A stretch of DNA of 64,000 nucleotides from Pseudomonas sp. GD04091 (GCF_029836165.1 NZ_JAOEBG010000002.1:1-64000); one strand, 5' to 3'. Positions 8,590 to 18,540 are shown, counted from the first letter of the stretch. The notes: generated by a model from the sequence alone, not told the origin. Numbers and translations: made by a program.

Positions 8590-9284
8590 CCGACGATGAT
8601 GCCCTGCTCGCGTAGCTGCTCCAGCAGCCGCACCCCCTGCGCTTGCGCCTGGTCGTCGGCCAACGCTCGCAAACGCTCGCGTCCGGTGCCGGTCAGCCCC
8701 GCCAGCAACTGCCAGGCCATTGGCGTGAGCCGGAAGAACCGTACCTGCAAATCGGCATCGCGGTGGACCAGCAGCAGCGTGGGCATCGCCGGCGGCTCGA
8801 GCGGCTGGTCGTACGGGCCGATGCGCTCCACCGGCCAGCGATAGGCCAGCACCCGCGCCGTGCACGACAGCAAAGGTTCGCCGTCGAGCAGGTCGCCCAC
8901 CGGGTCATGAGGAAGGTCCTGGGCGTCGCTCAGGTACAGCTGCGCCTCGACCCATTCGTAGTGCGCCAGCTCCAGTTGCCACGGTGCATCGGGTTCGATG
9001 CCCTGCAGGTAGTCGACGAAGGCTTCGGCGATCTCGGTGAACAACGGTGTCTGGCTGCGGTAGCGGGCATAGAAGTCGCGCACCCGGGCATGCCAGCGCC
9101 GGTCACCCAGGGTCTGGCGCAACACCGGGAAACTGCCGGCCAGCAGCCCCTCGATGGCGCCGTAGAACAGCTCGCGGTATACCGCCAGCCGCCGAGCTTC
9201 GATGCCCGGTGGTGGCGGGTTGGCGGCGGGATCGCGCAGGTGGTGGGCCAGGGTGAACTGCTGGATGCGCAAGGTCTCAGTCAT
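8577..9284 (-). CDS. DUF2063 partner protein of the RiPP enzyme (HvfC/BufC-like)
   Basis: Putative DNA-binding-like DUF2063 protein of 235 residues. In HvfABC and bufferin clusters this family forms a complex with the DUF692 enzyme and helps present the precursor peptide. N-terminal [40 protein letters not shown] and [23 protein letters not shown] match the family, and a C-terminal winged-helix-like part follows. The ATG at 9284 overlaps the end of the DUF692 gene by 8 bases and has GGAGG upstream, so translation is coupled. The function is inferred from family and context. Confidence 0.85.
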   Translation of the reverse strand: MTETLRIQQFTLAHHLRDPAANPPPPGIEARRLAVYRELFYGAIEGLLAGSFPVLRQTLGDRRWHARVRDFYARYRSQTPLFTEIAEAFVDYLQGIEPDAPWQLELAHYEWVEAQLYLSDAQDLPHDPVGDLLDGEPLLSCTARVLAYRWPVERIGPYDQPLEPPAMPTLLLVHRDADLQVRFFRLTPMAWQLLAGLTGTGRERLRALADDQAQAQGVRLLEQLREQGIIVGTAA

Positions 9285-10110
9285 CGCCTGGTCCTCCATG
9301 GGCCTGCTGCAGGCTGCGGATATGCTTCGTCTCGGCCAGCAGTTCGGCCAGGGGTGGATAGTTGAAATCACGTTCGAGCACGGTCGGCTGCGCGCTGAAC
9401 CGTTGGCAGGCAAGCGCGAACAAGGCCCAGACAGCATCCTTGACCGGCGCGCCGTGGGTATCGACCTTGAGGTCCGGGGCTTCGTCGTAATGGCCGGCCA
9501 CATGCATGCCCACCACCCGTTCGACGGGGATGCCATCAAGGAAGGCCTGGGCGTCGTAGCTGTGGTTGCAGGCATTGACGAAGACATTGTTCACGTCCAG
9601 CAACAGGTCACAGTCCGCCTCGTCGAGCACCGCGCGGAGGAAGTCCAGCTCAGGCATGGCCTGGTACGGCGCGGCGTAGTAGCTGATGTTCTCCACGGCA
9701 ATGCGTCTGCCCAGTAGGTCCTGGGCCTGGCGGATGCGCGCGGACACATGATGGACGGCTTCATCGGTGAACGGGATCGGCAACAGGTCGTAGAGGTGGC
9801 CGTCGTCGCTGCAGTAGCTCAGGTGTTCGCTGTACAGGCTTACCTGGTGACGTTCGAGGAACTGCCGGGTGCGTTCGAGGAACCCGAGGTCCAGTGGCGC
9901 AGGACCGCCCAGCGAAAGGGACAGGCCGTGGCAGGCGATGGGAAAACGCTCGGCAAGGCGTTCGAGGCCCTGCCCGAAGGCGCCGCCGACGCCGATCCAG
10001 TTTTCCGGGGCGCACTCAAGAAAGTCCACCGCGCCCGCCTCCATCTTCAACAGGTCGGGCAGCAGGCCGCGGCGCAGGCCAAGGCCTGCGTACAAGGTGG
10101 GATTGGCCAT
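9277..10110 (-). CDS. DUF692 multinuclear iron oxidative enzyme (HvfB/BufB-like)
   Basis: DUF692 (MNIO) enzyme of 277 residues, a TIM-barrel iron enzyme that oxidatively modifies cysteines of a ribosomally made peptide. Family motifs in order: [66 protein letters not shown] and ERDFNYPP. These supply the histidine and acidic metal ligands. The ATG at 10110 (MANPTLY) fits the family start. It follows the EGKCG-repeat precursor gene by 82 bases and overlaps the DUF2063 gene, so the likely substrate is that precursor. In related HvfABC systems the product binds copper. Confidence 0.9.
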   Translation of the reverse strand: MANPTLYAGLGLRRGLLPDLLKMEAGAVDFLECAPENWIGVGGAFGQGLERLAERFPIACHGLSLSLGGPAPLDLGFLERTRQFLERHQVSLYSEHLSYCSDDGHLYDLLPIPFTDEAVHHVSARIRQAQDLLGRRIAVENISYYAAPYQAMPELDFLRAVLDEADCDLLLDVNNVFVNACNHSYDAQAFLDGIPVERVVGMHVAGHYDEAPDLKVDTHGAPVKDAVWALFALACQRFSAQPTVLERDFNYPPLAELLAETKHIRSLQQAHGGPGDD

Positions 10111-10153
10111 GATCGAGGCTCCAGGGGGCGAACTCAGGGGCGCCGACCCGCCT

Positions 10154-10168
10154 GTTCCCACGTGGGGA
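10154..10168 (-). promoter_or_regulatory. Small hairpin between precursor and enzyme genes
   Basis: The palindrome CCCACGTGGG (10157-10166), slightly extendable, lies in the 82-base gap between the precursor and DUF692 genes. A partial terminator or RNA-stability hairpin here would let the precursor be made in excess over its enzymes, as is common in RiPP operons. The effect is inferred and the stem is short. Confidence 0.3.
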
Positions 10169-10192
10169 GGCTGGCCGGCGGACAACTGGCGG

Positions 10193-10684
10193 TCAGGACT
10201 TGCCGGTCAGATGGCTGAACAGCCCGTCCGGCATCGCCTTGCCATTGGCCTTGTAGACCGCCGCCAGGTGATCGTGAGCTTCCTGTTCCGAGATGAAGCC
10301 GTCGTGGTTGCGGTCGATCTTGTCGAAATCGGCGGCGCGGTCCTTGGCCACCGCCAGGAATTCCTCACGGGAGACCTTGCCGTCGTGATTGCTGTCGGTG
10401 CGGGCGAAGGAGGCATCGCCGCACTTGCCTTCACCGCATTTGCCTTCGGCGCCGGCCTTGGCGCTGGCGCCACACTTGCCTTCGCCGCACTTGCCCTCAC
10501 CTTGCGTCGCCTTGCCGCTGGCACCGCACTTGCCTTCACCGCACTTGCCTTCGCCCGGTGTCTTGGCGGCGGCCAGCTGGTAACCCTGGGACAGCGGCTC
10601 GACGGCAAAGGCGGTGTTGCCAAGGACCATGCCCCCGAACAGGGTGGCACCAAGCAGGCCGAGGGTTTGACGGGTCGTTTTCAT
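10193..10684 (-). CDS. HvfA-like RiPP precursor with EF-hands
   Basis: Exported 163-residue precursor. An N-terminal signal peptide (MKTTRQT..., hydrophobic to about residue 27) is followed by three [10 protein letters not shown] blocks. These give six EGKCG motifs with cysteines at 48, 53, 66, 71, 83 and 88, the motif modified by DUF692 enzymes in HvfA proteins. The C-terminal third carries two canonical EF-hand loops, [12 protein letters not shown] (97-108) and [12 protein letters not shown] (124-135). The ATG at 10684 gives the signal peptide directly. It precedes the DUF692 and DUF2063 genes. The likely role is a secreted or periplasmic metal-binding (copper) peptide with an added calcium-binding domain; the modification itself is inferred. 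Confidence 0.88.
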   Translation of the reverse strand: MKTTRQTLGLLGATLFGGMVLGNTAFAVEPLSQGYQLAAAKTPGEGKCGEGKCGASGKATQGEGKCGEGKCGASAKAGAEGKCGEGKCGDASFARTDSNHDGKVSREEFLAVAKDRAADFDKIDRNHDGFISEQEAHDHLAAVYKANGKAMPDGLFSHLTGKS

Positions 10685-10851
10685 GATGCAGCTCCACGTG
10701 TGGTTGAAAGTGGAGCCATTTGGCCGTGGCGGTGTGTCGTCGGTGTATCGTCGAGGGCGGGGTTTTGTATGCCAGTGGATCCTGGCGACGGGCTGATACA
10801 CAGGGATACACAGTGCGGCCCGCTGCCGATGCAGGGGCCGCGCTGCGAGGG

Positions 10852-11403
10852 TCAGTCGTCCAGAGGCTTGGGCGGGGCGGCGGGCTTGGCCGGCTTGGCC
10901 TTGCTCTCCTTGGCCTTGGGCTCGGCAGGCGCGGCGGCGACGGGCTCGGGCGCGGTGATCGCCTTCTCGCTCGCGGGCAGCTCGTCCACGGCCTTGAAGA
11001 TCTTTTGCGGATCGAGGGTCTCGCCGCTGTCATCGTCCTTGAGCATGTGGCGTTCGCCGTCCTTGCCGATCAGGATCACCTTGGTGCCCTTGCTCGCACC
11101 GAGCTTGAGCTCGCGGATCAGGGCCATGGTGGTCTGCTGCTCGAGGTTCTTGTCCTCACGCTTGCCCATCATGTTGGCCACGCTGTACAGCACCAGATTG
11201 CGTTCCTTGAATCCCGCCTGGGTGGCCGGGTCTTCCAGTGCCTTGTTCAGGCCACGCAAGGTCGGGTCGGCGCTGCTGGGCGCGATCACCACCAACGGCC
11301 TTGCCTTGCCCAGTTCCTTGGCCAGCGGTGCATCGCTGTCGGCGGCGTACAGGGGGCCGGCAACGGCGAGCAGGGTAGCGAGGGTCAGTGACCGGACGAG
11401 CAT
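10852..11403 (-). CDS. DUF4174 secreted protein upstream of RiPP cluster
   Basis: Exported protein of 183 residues. The signal peptide is MLVRSLTLATLLAVAGPLYA. The body matches DUF4174 (RPLVVIAPSSADPTLRGLNKAL ... ERNLVLYSV ... KVILIGKDGERHMLKDD), thought to have a thioredoxin-like fold without a CxxC pair. A Pro/Ala/Lys-rich tail ends the protein. The second ATG (11403) is preferred because AGGAG lies 6 bases before it, whereas the first ATG (11409) abuts that site. It is 167 bases upstream of the precursor gene on the same strand and could belong to the same unit. Its role there is unknown. Confidence 0.7.
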   Translation of the reverse strand: MLVRSLTLATLLAVAGPLYAADSDAPLAKELGKARPLVVIAPSSADPTLRGLNKALEDPATQAGFKERNLVLYSVANMMGKREDKNLEQQTTMALIRELKLGASKGTKVILIGKDGERHMLKDDDSGETLDPQKIFKAVDELPASEKAITAPEPVAAAPAEPKAKESKAKPAKPAAPPKPLDD

Positions 11404-11562
11404 GCGCATCTCCTTGTTTTCTCGATAAACCTAAAGACTACGGATCAGGGAGAAAGATCCGGCGTGGAGCCTAAACCAACTGGCCAGGCGACTGCTCGGG
11501 GCAAAAGTAACTGGGCATGTCCCACGCTTGACCAGAGCATAGTCCAAGGACGCCGGGTGTAC

Positions 11563-14500
11563 TCAGGGTCGTGTCTGCTGCGCGGCGGTGTCTTCGGGCT
11601 CCAGCGCCGCACGGGTCAGCGCCAGCAGCAATTCCCGTCGCCCGCTGTCCCATTGCGCGCGCAGGGCGTTTTGCCGCGTCACGTAGTCGTCGTCGGACAA
11701 GGTCTGCGCGCCATCCATCAAAGCCGTCGAGCGTTCCTGGAACGGCGCATTGAAAGTCGCGAAACGCTCGCCGTGGCTACGCCGCAGGTGCTCCTCCCAG
11801 AAGGCCCGCGCCACCAGCGAATGGGCCAGGTTTTCCGTGGTTTCGGCCGCCTCGATCCGCGTGCGAGCGCTCTGCAGCTGCTGCGTCCGGACCCCGGCCA
11901 CCTCGCCGAACAGCATGTCGTCCGGTTGTGCCGGCAAGTCGAGTTCGTCGCGCAGTCCCACCCGGTAGGCCAGCCTGATCTCGATTTCATCGGGGCTGGC
12001 ACCCTGGCTTCTGCGCGCCTGGATATCCTCGCCGGCGATCCGGTCCACTTCGTCCAGGCGCCACAGGCGTCGGCCCAGTCGCAGCAGGGCCTGCTCCTGG
12101 TTGCCTGCCTCGGCTTCGCGGCTCGCCTGCCACACCAGCATGCGCAGCTCCAGATTGCTGAAACACAACGCGACGCTGTCCTGACAGGTGAGATCCTCGG
12201 TGGCGTGCAGGAACAGCTCCTGGCTCAGCCCGGGGTGATCACGCATGCTCGTCAGCATGCCGAAGACCCGGTTGGCCAGGTTGCGCCGCTGATGCTGGTA
12301 GTCCGACGTTTCCTGCAGGCGAGTCAGCAGCTGAAAGAAATCGCCCGCACCAGGCTCACCTTCCAGTTCGTCCCAGGCGGCGGACTGCTCGGGGCGCTGG
12401 GTGCTGTCAGCGGCATCGAGCCAGCTCTGGCGCAGGGAAATCTCGCCCCCTCCGGCCGGATCCTCCACGGCAACTTCGCGCAGTTGCACGAACGCCTGCA
12501 GGCGCTGCGCTGCCGACGCCGACAACGGGTTGTCCGCCAGCAGCACGCTGCTGCCGAGCCATACCGGGGAGCGGAAGAAACGCGAAGGCAACTCGCTGAT
12601 CAGATTGCCACGCAAGTCGGCGATCACCAGTTCCATGCGGTCCATCAGGGCCGGCGGCAACTCGCTGATCCCGGTATTGCGCAAGTGCAAACGGCTCAGA
12701 CGGTCCAGGCGATAGAGCGGGAAAGTGCGCCCCAGTGGGTTGTAGGACAGGTTGATGTACTCCAGCGAAACACAGTTGCCGAGGGTCATGGCCTGGGAGG
12801 CATCGAGCACGATGGCATTGCCGTAGAGATCCAGCTCGCGCAGGTGCCCCAGGTTCACCAGCTCCGCTGGCACGCGGGTCAGCTGGTTGCTGGACAGCTC
12901 CAGAGTGCGCAGGCGCGGGAAAGCCTGCAGGAAACCTGGCGGCACCTCGCTCAGCCCCAGCCCCATCAACGACAGCTCCCGCACATGGGCGAAGCTCACC
13001 GCCTCGGGCAGGTCTGGCAACACCTGCAGGTTCACCGACCAGACACTCAGGCGAAAACCGACGGTGGCCACATCGTCGCCGCTGGCCCGGGTCGGCCGGC
13101 GCTGCCAGCAGTTGATCAGCGTCTCTGTGAAGTAGCGCCGTTCGACGCGCTGCATCGACGTGCTGGCCAACCGAGTCCAGCTCTGCAGATGGCTTTCGAG
13201 GGTTTCGAGCTCGCGGGCAAGGCTGGCGATTTCATCCTCAGGCCTTCGCCCGCTCTGCCGCACATCGTTCAACCAGGCACTGACCTCACCGTCAGTGAAG
13301 GACGGGTAGATTTCCCTAAGCGTCACGGACAACGACCGCGCCCTGCGCCGCCTGGGAGTGCCAGGGCTACGCCCGCTCAGCGGATAGCCGATGCGCCCGT
13401 CGCGCAGGCGCCGTGGCGGCTGGAACCAACCGCTCGCTTCGCGTTGCCCCAACGCCTGCGCGATCTGGTCACGCCGCCCCGTGGCCAGGCGACTCACCAT
13501 CACCCTCAGGTTATGGGCAAAGGGATCGGCCAGGCCAAGGGCCTCGCGCCGATCGGCATCGTAGGCGGTGGCGAGGACCTCGAACAGCTCGCCGGGCTCG
13601 CCAATGCTTTTTCCTTGATTGTCCTGCAACTGAAACCGCCCGTTGAGGTGGATCAAGTCGAAGTCGAAATCGACGGCATCGGCGCTACCGAACAACAGAG
13701 GCCCATCGCTGGCGCCTTCGAACAGGCGCCAGCGAATCGCGCGCCCCTGCCCCGGCAGGGGCTCGGCCAGCCCCAGCACCGCCCTGGCCAGATCGGCATC
13801 CTGTGGGGTGTCCAGAAACAGGCCCTCGTGCACACGTGCCAGGCGTGCCTGTCGCTCGGCCGCCCTGGCGGCAGTGGCCAGGCGTAGCGCGACCCGTCCG
13901 CTGTCCCGCAAACGCTGGCGATCGACCGGTCGCGCCGCATCGAGAAGCGCCGCCGCCACCGATACGGGCAGGCGGGGGAACTGCCGACGCAATGCCGCCA
14001 CCTCGTTTGTCTCGCTGTCCTGAACGGCCGCGTACAGATGCTCGAACAACCCCCTTCGCTGGCGCCAGGCCAGCTCCGCCAACGCCTGGTCGCTCATCCC
14101 GCGCGCCCCCGGCAACGCGCGGGCATGATCGAGCACCGTGACATCATCGACCGATTCACCCCCACGCAGCTGACTGACCAGTCGCCGAATACGTGCGTCG
14201 AGGCGAACACGCCGGACCCCATCGCGCAGCCCCGCGTCTGGCGTGCGAGCGTGCACATGCAGGGCCCGCAGGTGATCGTCGTCCAGTCCATGGGCAACCA
14301 GCACCTGATCGATCTGCTCGTCATCGAGCCGAGCGAAGTCGCCCCCCAAACGCCGAAACAGATTACGCACGTCTTCCCACTGCGCCGGCTGCTCGTGGTA
14401 CACCCGCCAGGCACCGGCACCATTGTGGCTCAACCGAGGCGCATGCCCCGCCTGCGCCAGTAGTCGCCAACGGCCGGTGACGCCGTGCTGGCTGACGCGA

Positions 14501-16083
14501 TAGTGATGTCCGGCCATTTCTATCCAAGCCTGGTCGCCCAGGCAATGAACACCCTCGGTATCGCGCACGGCTTCGGCCGGTGGCGCCTCACCGAGAAACG
14601 GGGTGAGGCTCTGGTCCCAAAGGCGCGTCGTACCATCCTCCAGCCGTGCCGGCACCAGGCTGTCCACCAGCGAGGCACGCGCCCATGCGCTGCGCAACAC
14701 GGCCACCCCGCCAGCCGTCAGCGCCATGACCGCCAGATCGCCGGCAACGTTCATCAGGTGATCGAGCGCGGCGCTGGTGTCACCCTCGTGCCAGACTTCG
14801 AAACCGTGAAAGACCTCGCCCAGCAACTCCCAGGCGGTCACTGCCAGCAGCCCCACGCCGACCACCGGAATGAACATCCCCGCCAGGCTCAGCAGGGCCC
14901 AGCCTTCGGCCGCCAGGCGTTGTTCGTGGGCCTGCCGGACTTGCGCATCGACAGCCGCGGTCGGCACCGCGATCATCGCGGCATCGTCCTTGATCTGCTC
15001 GATCCGCGTGCTGGCGAGGCTGTCGAACACCGCCTCTGGCCACGCCAGCAGGTGCTCGTCCAGGGCGATGTTGGCCAGGTCCGACACCCCCTTGTACCCG
15101 GCGACCACGGCGGCGAAGAAGCGCTGGCTGTCGCGCCGGCGCACGAAACGGCTGAAGAAGCGCTGATAGGAAGGCGTGCGCAGGTGCTTGCCAAGGGCGT
15201 TGGCGAAATGGCGCAGATCGGGGAATGCCCGCCACGCCCCCTGAGGGTCACCCGGCACATGCACCAGCACCCGCCAGGTGGCACTGCGCAGCGGGCTGAA
15301 ACGCTCATCGCGCACATCGAGCACGACGATCTGCTCGAGCGTCACCCCCAACAGGCTCAGGCGCTTGACCTGTACCGCGCGCCCCTGCAGGCGCAGCGCC
15401 CGGCGCAGGCCGCAGAAGTCGACCAGCAACTGGTGTTCATCGTCGCCCAGATGCCCTCGTATCCGCGCGACATGCGCATCGACCAGCATGGCATAGCGCT
15501 GCGAACGGGCGATCAGCGACGCCACCGGGCTGTCCGGCGCCTGCAGGATCGAAGACAGATGCGCCTGGTAGCGTCGCCCGAGATCCAGCTCCCGGCACAG
15601 GCGGGCAAACACCGGCGCACCCGGCAGGCCGTCCCGTCCCTCCAGACGATTGCCCGGCGGCTGCCCGCCGGCAGAGGCCTGCTCGCTGTCGAAGTTGGTC
15701 AATGCCGCAGTGATCAGCGGGACATGCTCGTACACCACCGTGCTCAGGTGGCTGCCGACCGGTTGCGCGTTGATGATCGGTTCCCGGTGGCCCTGGCGAA
15801 AACGCAGGCCTGCTACATCGGTTGCAGTGGGCAGATACGGTGCCAGGGCCCGTTGCAGCAGGGGCATGGCAAATCGGTCGATGCTCTCGATCTTGTCCAG
15901 CACGGCGCTCACGCGCTGGCGAAAGTACAGGCTGAGGGTCAACGCCTCGCCCAGTGCCTCCACTTGCGTGGGGCTGGCCGTGCGCAGCCAGGCCGGCAAG
16001 CGGGCGGCGATCAAGGCGTCCTGGAACGCGTCGTGCGCGCTCGCCGGATCGGGTGCAAGGGAATCCTGTTCGTGGCTGTCCAT
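11563..16083 (-). CDS. NEL-type E3 ubiquitin ligase toxin with LRRs
   Basis: Very large protein of 1506 residues without a signal peptide. The N-terminal about 1000 residues resemble the dermonecrotic-toxin/DUF6543 region of pseudomonad toxins and include a hydrophobic stretch near residues 395-420 (MFIPVVGVGLLAVTAWELLG) that could insert in membranes. Leucine-rich repeats occupy about 1020-1170 (LRTLELSSNQLTRVPAEL and similar). The C-terminus matches NEL ubiquitin ligases of the IpaH/SspH type: DLTCQDSVAL gives the catalytic Cys1300 and Asp1302 (CxD), followed by SNLELRMLVWQA. This implies action inside eukaryotic cells by ubiquitinating host proteins. No secretion genes are nearby. AGGAGG lies upstream of the ATG inside a hairpin. 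Confidence 0.85.
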   Translation of the reverse strand: MDSHEQDSLAPDPASAHDAFQDALIAARLPAWLRTASPTQVEALGEALTLSLYFRQRVSAVLDKIESIDRFAMPLLQRALAPYLPTATDVAGLRFRQGHREPIINAQPVGSHLSTVVYEHVPLITAALTNFDSEQASAGGQPPGNRLEGRDGLPGAPVFARLCRELDLGRRYQAHLSSILQAPDSPVASLIARSQRYAMLVDAHVARIRGHLGDDEHQLLVDFCGLRRALRLQGRAVQVKRLSLLGVTLEQIVVLDVRDERFSPLRSATWRVLVHVPGDPQGAWRAFPDLRHFANALGKHLRTPSYQRFFSRFVRRRDSQRFFAAVVAGYKGVSDLANIALDEHLLAWPEAVFDSLASTRIEQIKDDAAMIAVPTAAVDAQVRQAHEQRLAAEGWALLSLAGMFIPVVGVGLLAVTAWELLGEVFHGFEVWHEGDTSAALDHLMNVAGDLAVMALTAGGVAVLRSAWARASLVDSLVPARLEDGTTRLWDQSLTPFLGEAPPAEAVRDTEGVHCLGDQAWIEMAGHHYRVSQHGVTGRWRLLAQAGHAPRLSHNGAGAWRVYHEQPAQWEDVRNLFRRLGGDFARLDDEQIDQVLVAHGLDDDHLRALHVHARTPDAGLRDGVRRVRLDARIRRLVSQLRGGESVDDVTVLDHARALPGARGMSDQALAELAWRQRRGLFEHLYAAVQDSETNEVAALRRQFPRLPVSVAAALLDAARPVDRQRLRDSGRVALRLATAARAAERQARLARVHEGLFLDTPQDADLARAVLGLAEPLPGQGRAIRWRLFEGASDGPLLFGSADAVDFDFDLIHLNGRFQLQDNQGKSIGEPGELFEVLATAYDADRREALGLADPFAHNLRVMVSRLATGRRDQIAQALGQREASGWFQPPRRLRDGRIGYPLSGRSPGTPRRRRARSLSVTLREIYPSFTDGEVSAWLNDVRQSGRRPEDEIASLARELETLESHLQSWTRLASTSMQRVERRYFTETLINCWQRRPTRASGDDVATVGFRLSVWSVNLQVLPDLPEAVSFAHVRELSLMGLGLSEVPPGFLQAFPRLRTLELSSNQLTRVPAELVNLGHLRELDLYGNAIVLDASQAMTLGNCVSLEYINLSYNPLGRTFPLYRLDRLSRLHLRNTGISELPPALMDRMELVIADLRGNLISELPSRFFRSPVWLGSSVLLADNPLSASAAQRLQAFVQLREVAVEDPAGGGEISLRQSWLDAADSTQRPEQSAAWDELEGEPGAGDFFQLLTRLQETSDYQHQRRNLANRVFGMLTSMRDHPGLSQELFLHATEDLTCQDSVALCFSNLELRMLVWQASREAEAGNQEQALLRLGRRLWRLDEVDRIAGEDIQARRSQGASPDEIEIRLAYRVGLRDELDLPAQPDDMLFGEVAGVRTQQLQSARTRIEAAETTENLAHSLVARAFWEEHLRRSHGERFATFNAPFQERSTALMDGAQTLSDDDYVTRQNALRAQWDSGRRELLLALTRAALEPEDTAAQQTRP

Positions 16084-16084
16084 G

Positions 16085-16115
16085 GCTCGTGCCTCCTGAA
16101 ATTGAAGGCACGAGC
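16085..16115 (-). promoter_or_regulatory. Hairpin covering the NEL-toxin ribosome-binding site
   Basis: GCTCGTGCCT and AGGCACGAGC form a perfect 10-bp stem with an 11-base loop, ending one base before the ATG of the NEL gene. In the mRNA the Shine-Dalgarno AGGAGG (16097 to 16092) has its second AGG in the stem and its first in the loop. If formed, this structure would block ribosome binding, as RNA thermometers do. The complementarity is seen directly; the regulatory role is inference. Confidence 0.5.
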
Positions 16116-16173
16116 GTATGAGCTGGGGCAGCCCATCGACCGCTAGATAGATAGCACCCGGCGCGTGGCGGGC

Positions 16174-18540
16174 TCAGAAGTCGAAGGTGAGCTGGTCCAT
16201 CTGTCCCAGGTCGATCGTGCGGCCCAGCACGAATGGCAGGATGGCGTCCGCCACGGGTTGCAACTGCCGCGTCACATAGTGCTCGTAGTCGACCGGTGAC
16301 TGCAGGCTCTCCAAGGGTTCAGGCCCCGACGTGGTGATCATGTAGCTGATCCAGCCTCCGTTCTGGTACTGCGTGGGGCGCCCCACCCGGCGACTGTGCT
16401 CGTCGGCCAGGCGCGCCGCGCGCACGTGCGGTGGCACGTTGCGCTGGTAGTCGGCCAGCGGTCGGCGCAGGCGCTTGCGGTAGACCAGCAGTTCGTCCTG
16501 CTCGCCGGCCAGGGTCCGGCGCACGTAGGCGTTCACATAGTCACGGTAGGGCTGGCCGCGGAACACCCGGCCATAGAGTTCCTGCTGGAACTGCCTGGCC
16601 AGCGGCGACCAGTCGGTGCGCACCGACTCCAATCCCTTGAAGACCATTTCGTCCTGGCCGTCCGCGCGTCGTACCAGGCCGGCGTAGCGCTTCTTGCTGC
16701 CCTCCTCGGTGCCGCGGATGGTCGGCATCAGGAAGCGCTGGTAGTGGGTCTCGAACTGCAGCTCCAGCGCACTTTCCAGGCCCATGTCCTGGCCCAGGTG
16801 CTGGCGCCACCACTGGTTGACCTCGTTCACCAGCGCCCGGCCGATACGCGTCGCGGCCTCCTCGTCGTGGGCACCCTTGAGCCAGACGAAGGTGGAGTCG
16901 GTGTCGCCGTAGATCACGTCGTAGCCCTGCGCTTCGATCAACGCCCGGGTCTGGCGCATGATCTGGTGGCCGCGCAGGGTGATGGATGACGCCAGGCGCG
17001 GGTCGAAGAAGCGGCAGCCACTGGAGCCAAGCACGCCGTAGAAGGCGTTCATGATGATCTTCAGCGCCTGTGACAACGGCGCGTTGCCAGCTCGCTTGGC
17101 CGCCTCGCGCCCCTGCCACACCCGCTCGACGATCGCCGGCAGGCAATGCCTGGCGCGCGAGAACCGCCCACCGCGAAAACCCTCGACCGAATGCGCGTCG
17201 TCCGGCTGGCGCAGGCCTTCGACCAACCCCACCGGATCGATGAGAAAGGTGCGGATGATCGACGGGTACAGGCTCTTGTAGTCCAGCACCAGCACCGAAT
17301 CGTACAGCCCGGGGCGCGAGTCCATGACGAAACCGCCGGGGCTGGCGGCGTCCGGGCGGCTGCCCAGGTTCGGCGCGACATAGCCCAGGCGATGCATGTG
17401 TGGCATGTAGAGATGACAGAACGCCGCCACCGATCCACCGCTGCGGTCCACGGCCAGTCCGGTGACCGACGCGCGTTCGAGGAGGAATTCGAGCAACCGG
17501 GTATGGGCGAAGATCCGCGTGACCAGCTCGCAGTCCTTGAGGTTGTAACGGGCCAGGGCCGGCTTGTCCTCGGCGAACATGCGGTTGATCTCGTCCATGC
17601 GCTGGTAGGGCGTGTCGATGGCCTTGCCCTCGCCGAGCAACTGTTGCGCGACACTTTCCAGGCTGAACGAAGGGAAGCTCCAGGTCGCCGAGCGCAGGGC
17701 CTCGATGCCGTCGATCAACAGACGGCCTGGCGCCTCGGCGAAGAAATGGCTGCGACTGCCGTGCTCGCGCAGGTGCATCGGCGCACCATCGCGGCCCAGG
17801 CACAGCGGCACGCCGAGCCTTGCCGCGTGTTCATGCAGCAGGCGCAGGTCGAACTGCACCAGGTTCCAGCCGATGATCGCGTCGGGATCGTGGCGGGCCA
17901 GCCACTGGTTCAGGCAGTGGATGAGCCCGGCCCGGTCGTCGCAGTAATGCAGGTCGAAGTCCACCGCCGCGGCGTCGCCATTGGCCGGGCCGAGCATGTA
18001 CACCTGGCGCTGGCCGCAGCCTTCCAGGGCAATGCTGTACAGCTCGCCACGCTCGCTGGTCTCGATATCCAGCGACACCAGGCGCAAGGGCGGACGATAG
18101 TCCGGGTCGGGCTTGAGCTGGGCATCGACCAGCAGCCCCTGCTCGCGCGGGCGACCATCGAACCGCACCGCCGCGGTGATGAAGCGCTCCATCAGGTAGC
18201 GCTCCGGAGGGCGAACATCGGCTTCGAAGACTTCGACGCCGGCCGCGCGCAGGCGCTTTTCCAGCGCGATCAGCTGGCGATGCTGGCGGCAATACAGGCC
18301 GTGCACCGGACGCAGGTCGAAATCGCGCAATTGCAGCGGCCTGAGTTCGACGCCCGGTTCGTCGGCCAGCAACCTGCGGGCCTGTTCGGCATGCGCCGCG
18401 GGGATGAACGCCACCGAGGGTTGCGGCGCAAGGCGCAGGCGCCGCGGTCCCTGATCGGTGGCCAGCCAGAACTCCACGCAGGTGCCCTCGGGGGTGTCGT
18501 GCCAATGGCGGGTGAGGACAAAACCCTGTTGCAACTGCAC
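16174..18540 (-). CDS. polB: DNA polymerase II (family B)
   Basis: Family B DNA polymerase with proofreading, used in replication restart and damage tolerance. From the GTG at 18540 it is 788 residues, close to the 783 of E. coli Pol II. The N-terminal exonuclease domain has SLDIETS, and the polymerase motifs are DYKSLYPSI and YGDTDSTF. The GTG start ([13 protein letters not shown]) is preferred over longer forms because it matches the usual N-terminus and has GAGG 8 bases upstream. In E. coli the gene is SOS-induced. I found no CTGT-N8-ACAG LexA box just upstream here. It follows an MFS gene by 96 bases on the same strand. Confidence 0.93.
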   Translation of the reverse strand: MQLQQGFVLTRHWHDTPEGTCVEFWLATDQGPRRLRLAPQPSVAFIPAAHAEQARRLLADEPGVELRPLQLRDFDLRPVHGLYCRQHRQLIALEKRLRAAGVEVFEADVRPPERYLMERFITAAVRFDGRPREQGLLVDAQLKPDPDYRPPLRLVSLDIETSERGELYSIALEGCGQRQVYMLGPANGDAAAVDFDLHYCDDRAGLIHCLNQWLARHDPDAIIGWNLVQFDLRLLHEHAARLGVPLCLGRDGAPMHLREHGSRSHFFAEAPGRLLIDGIEALRSATWSFPSFSLESVAQQLLGEGKAIDTPYQRMDEINRMFAEDKPALARYNLKDCELVTRIFAHTRLLEFLLERASVTGLAVDRSGGSVAAFCHLYMPHMHRLGYVAPNLGSRPDAASPGGFVMDSRPGLYDSVLVLDYKSLYPSIIRTFLIDPVGLVEGLRQPDDAHSVEGFRGGRFSRARHCLPAIVERVWQGREAAKRAGNAPLSQALKIIMNAFYGVLGSSGCRFFDPRLASSITLRGHQIMRQTRALIEAQGYDVIYGDTDSTFVWLKGAHDEEAATRIGRALVNEVNQWWRQHLGQDMGLESALELQFETHYQRFLMPTIRGTEEGSKKRYAGLVRRADGQDEMVFKGLESVRTDWSPLARQFQQELYGRVFRGQPYRDYVNAYVRRTLAGEQDELLVYRKRLRRPLADYQRNVPPHVRAARLADEHSRRVGRPTQYQNGGWISYMITTSGPEPLESLQSPVDYEHYVTRQLQPVADAILPFVLGRTIDLGQMDQLTFDF

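Noticed and set aside
10424..10555. Tandem DNA repeats that could look like a small CRISPR or minisatellite
   Set aside because: They encode the [10 protein letters not shown] blocks of the RiPP precursor in frame, so they are coding repeats.
11464..13887. An 807-codon open frame opposite the NEL ligase gene
   Set aside because: Shadow of the NEL gene; no start signal and no recognisable motif.
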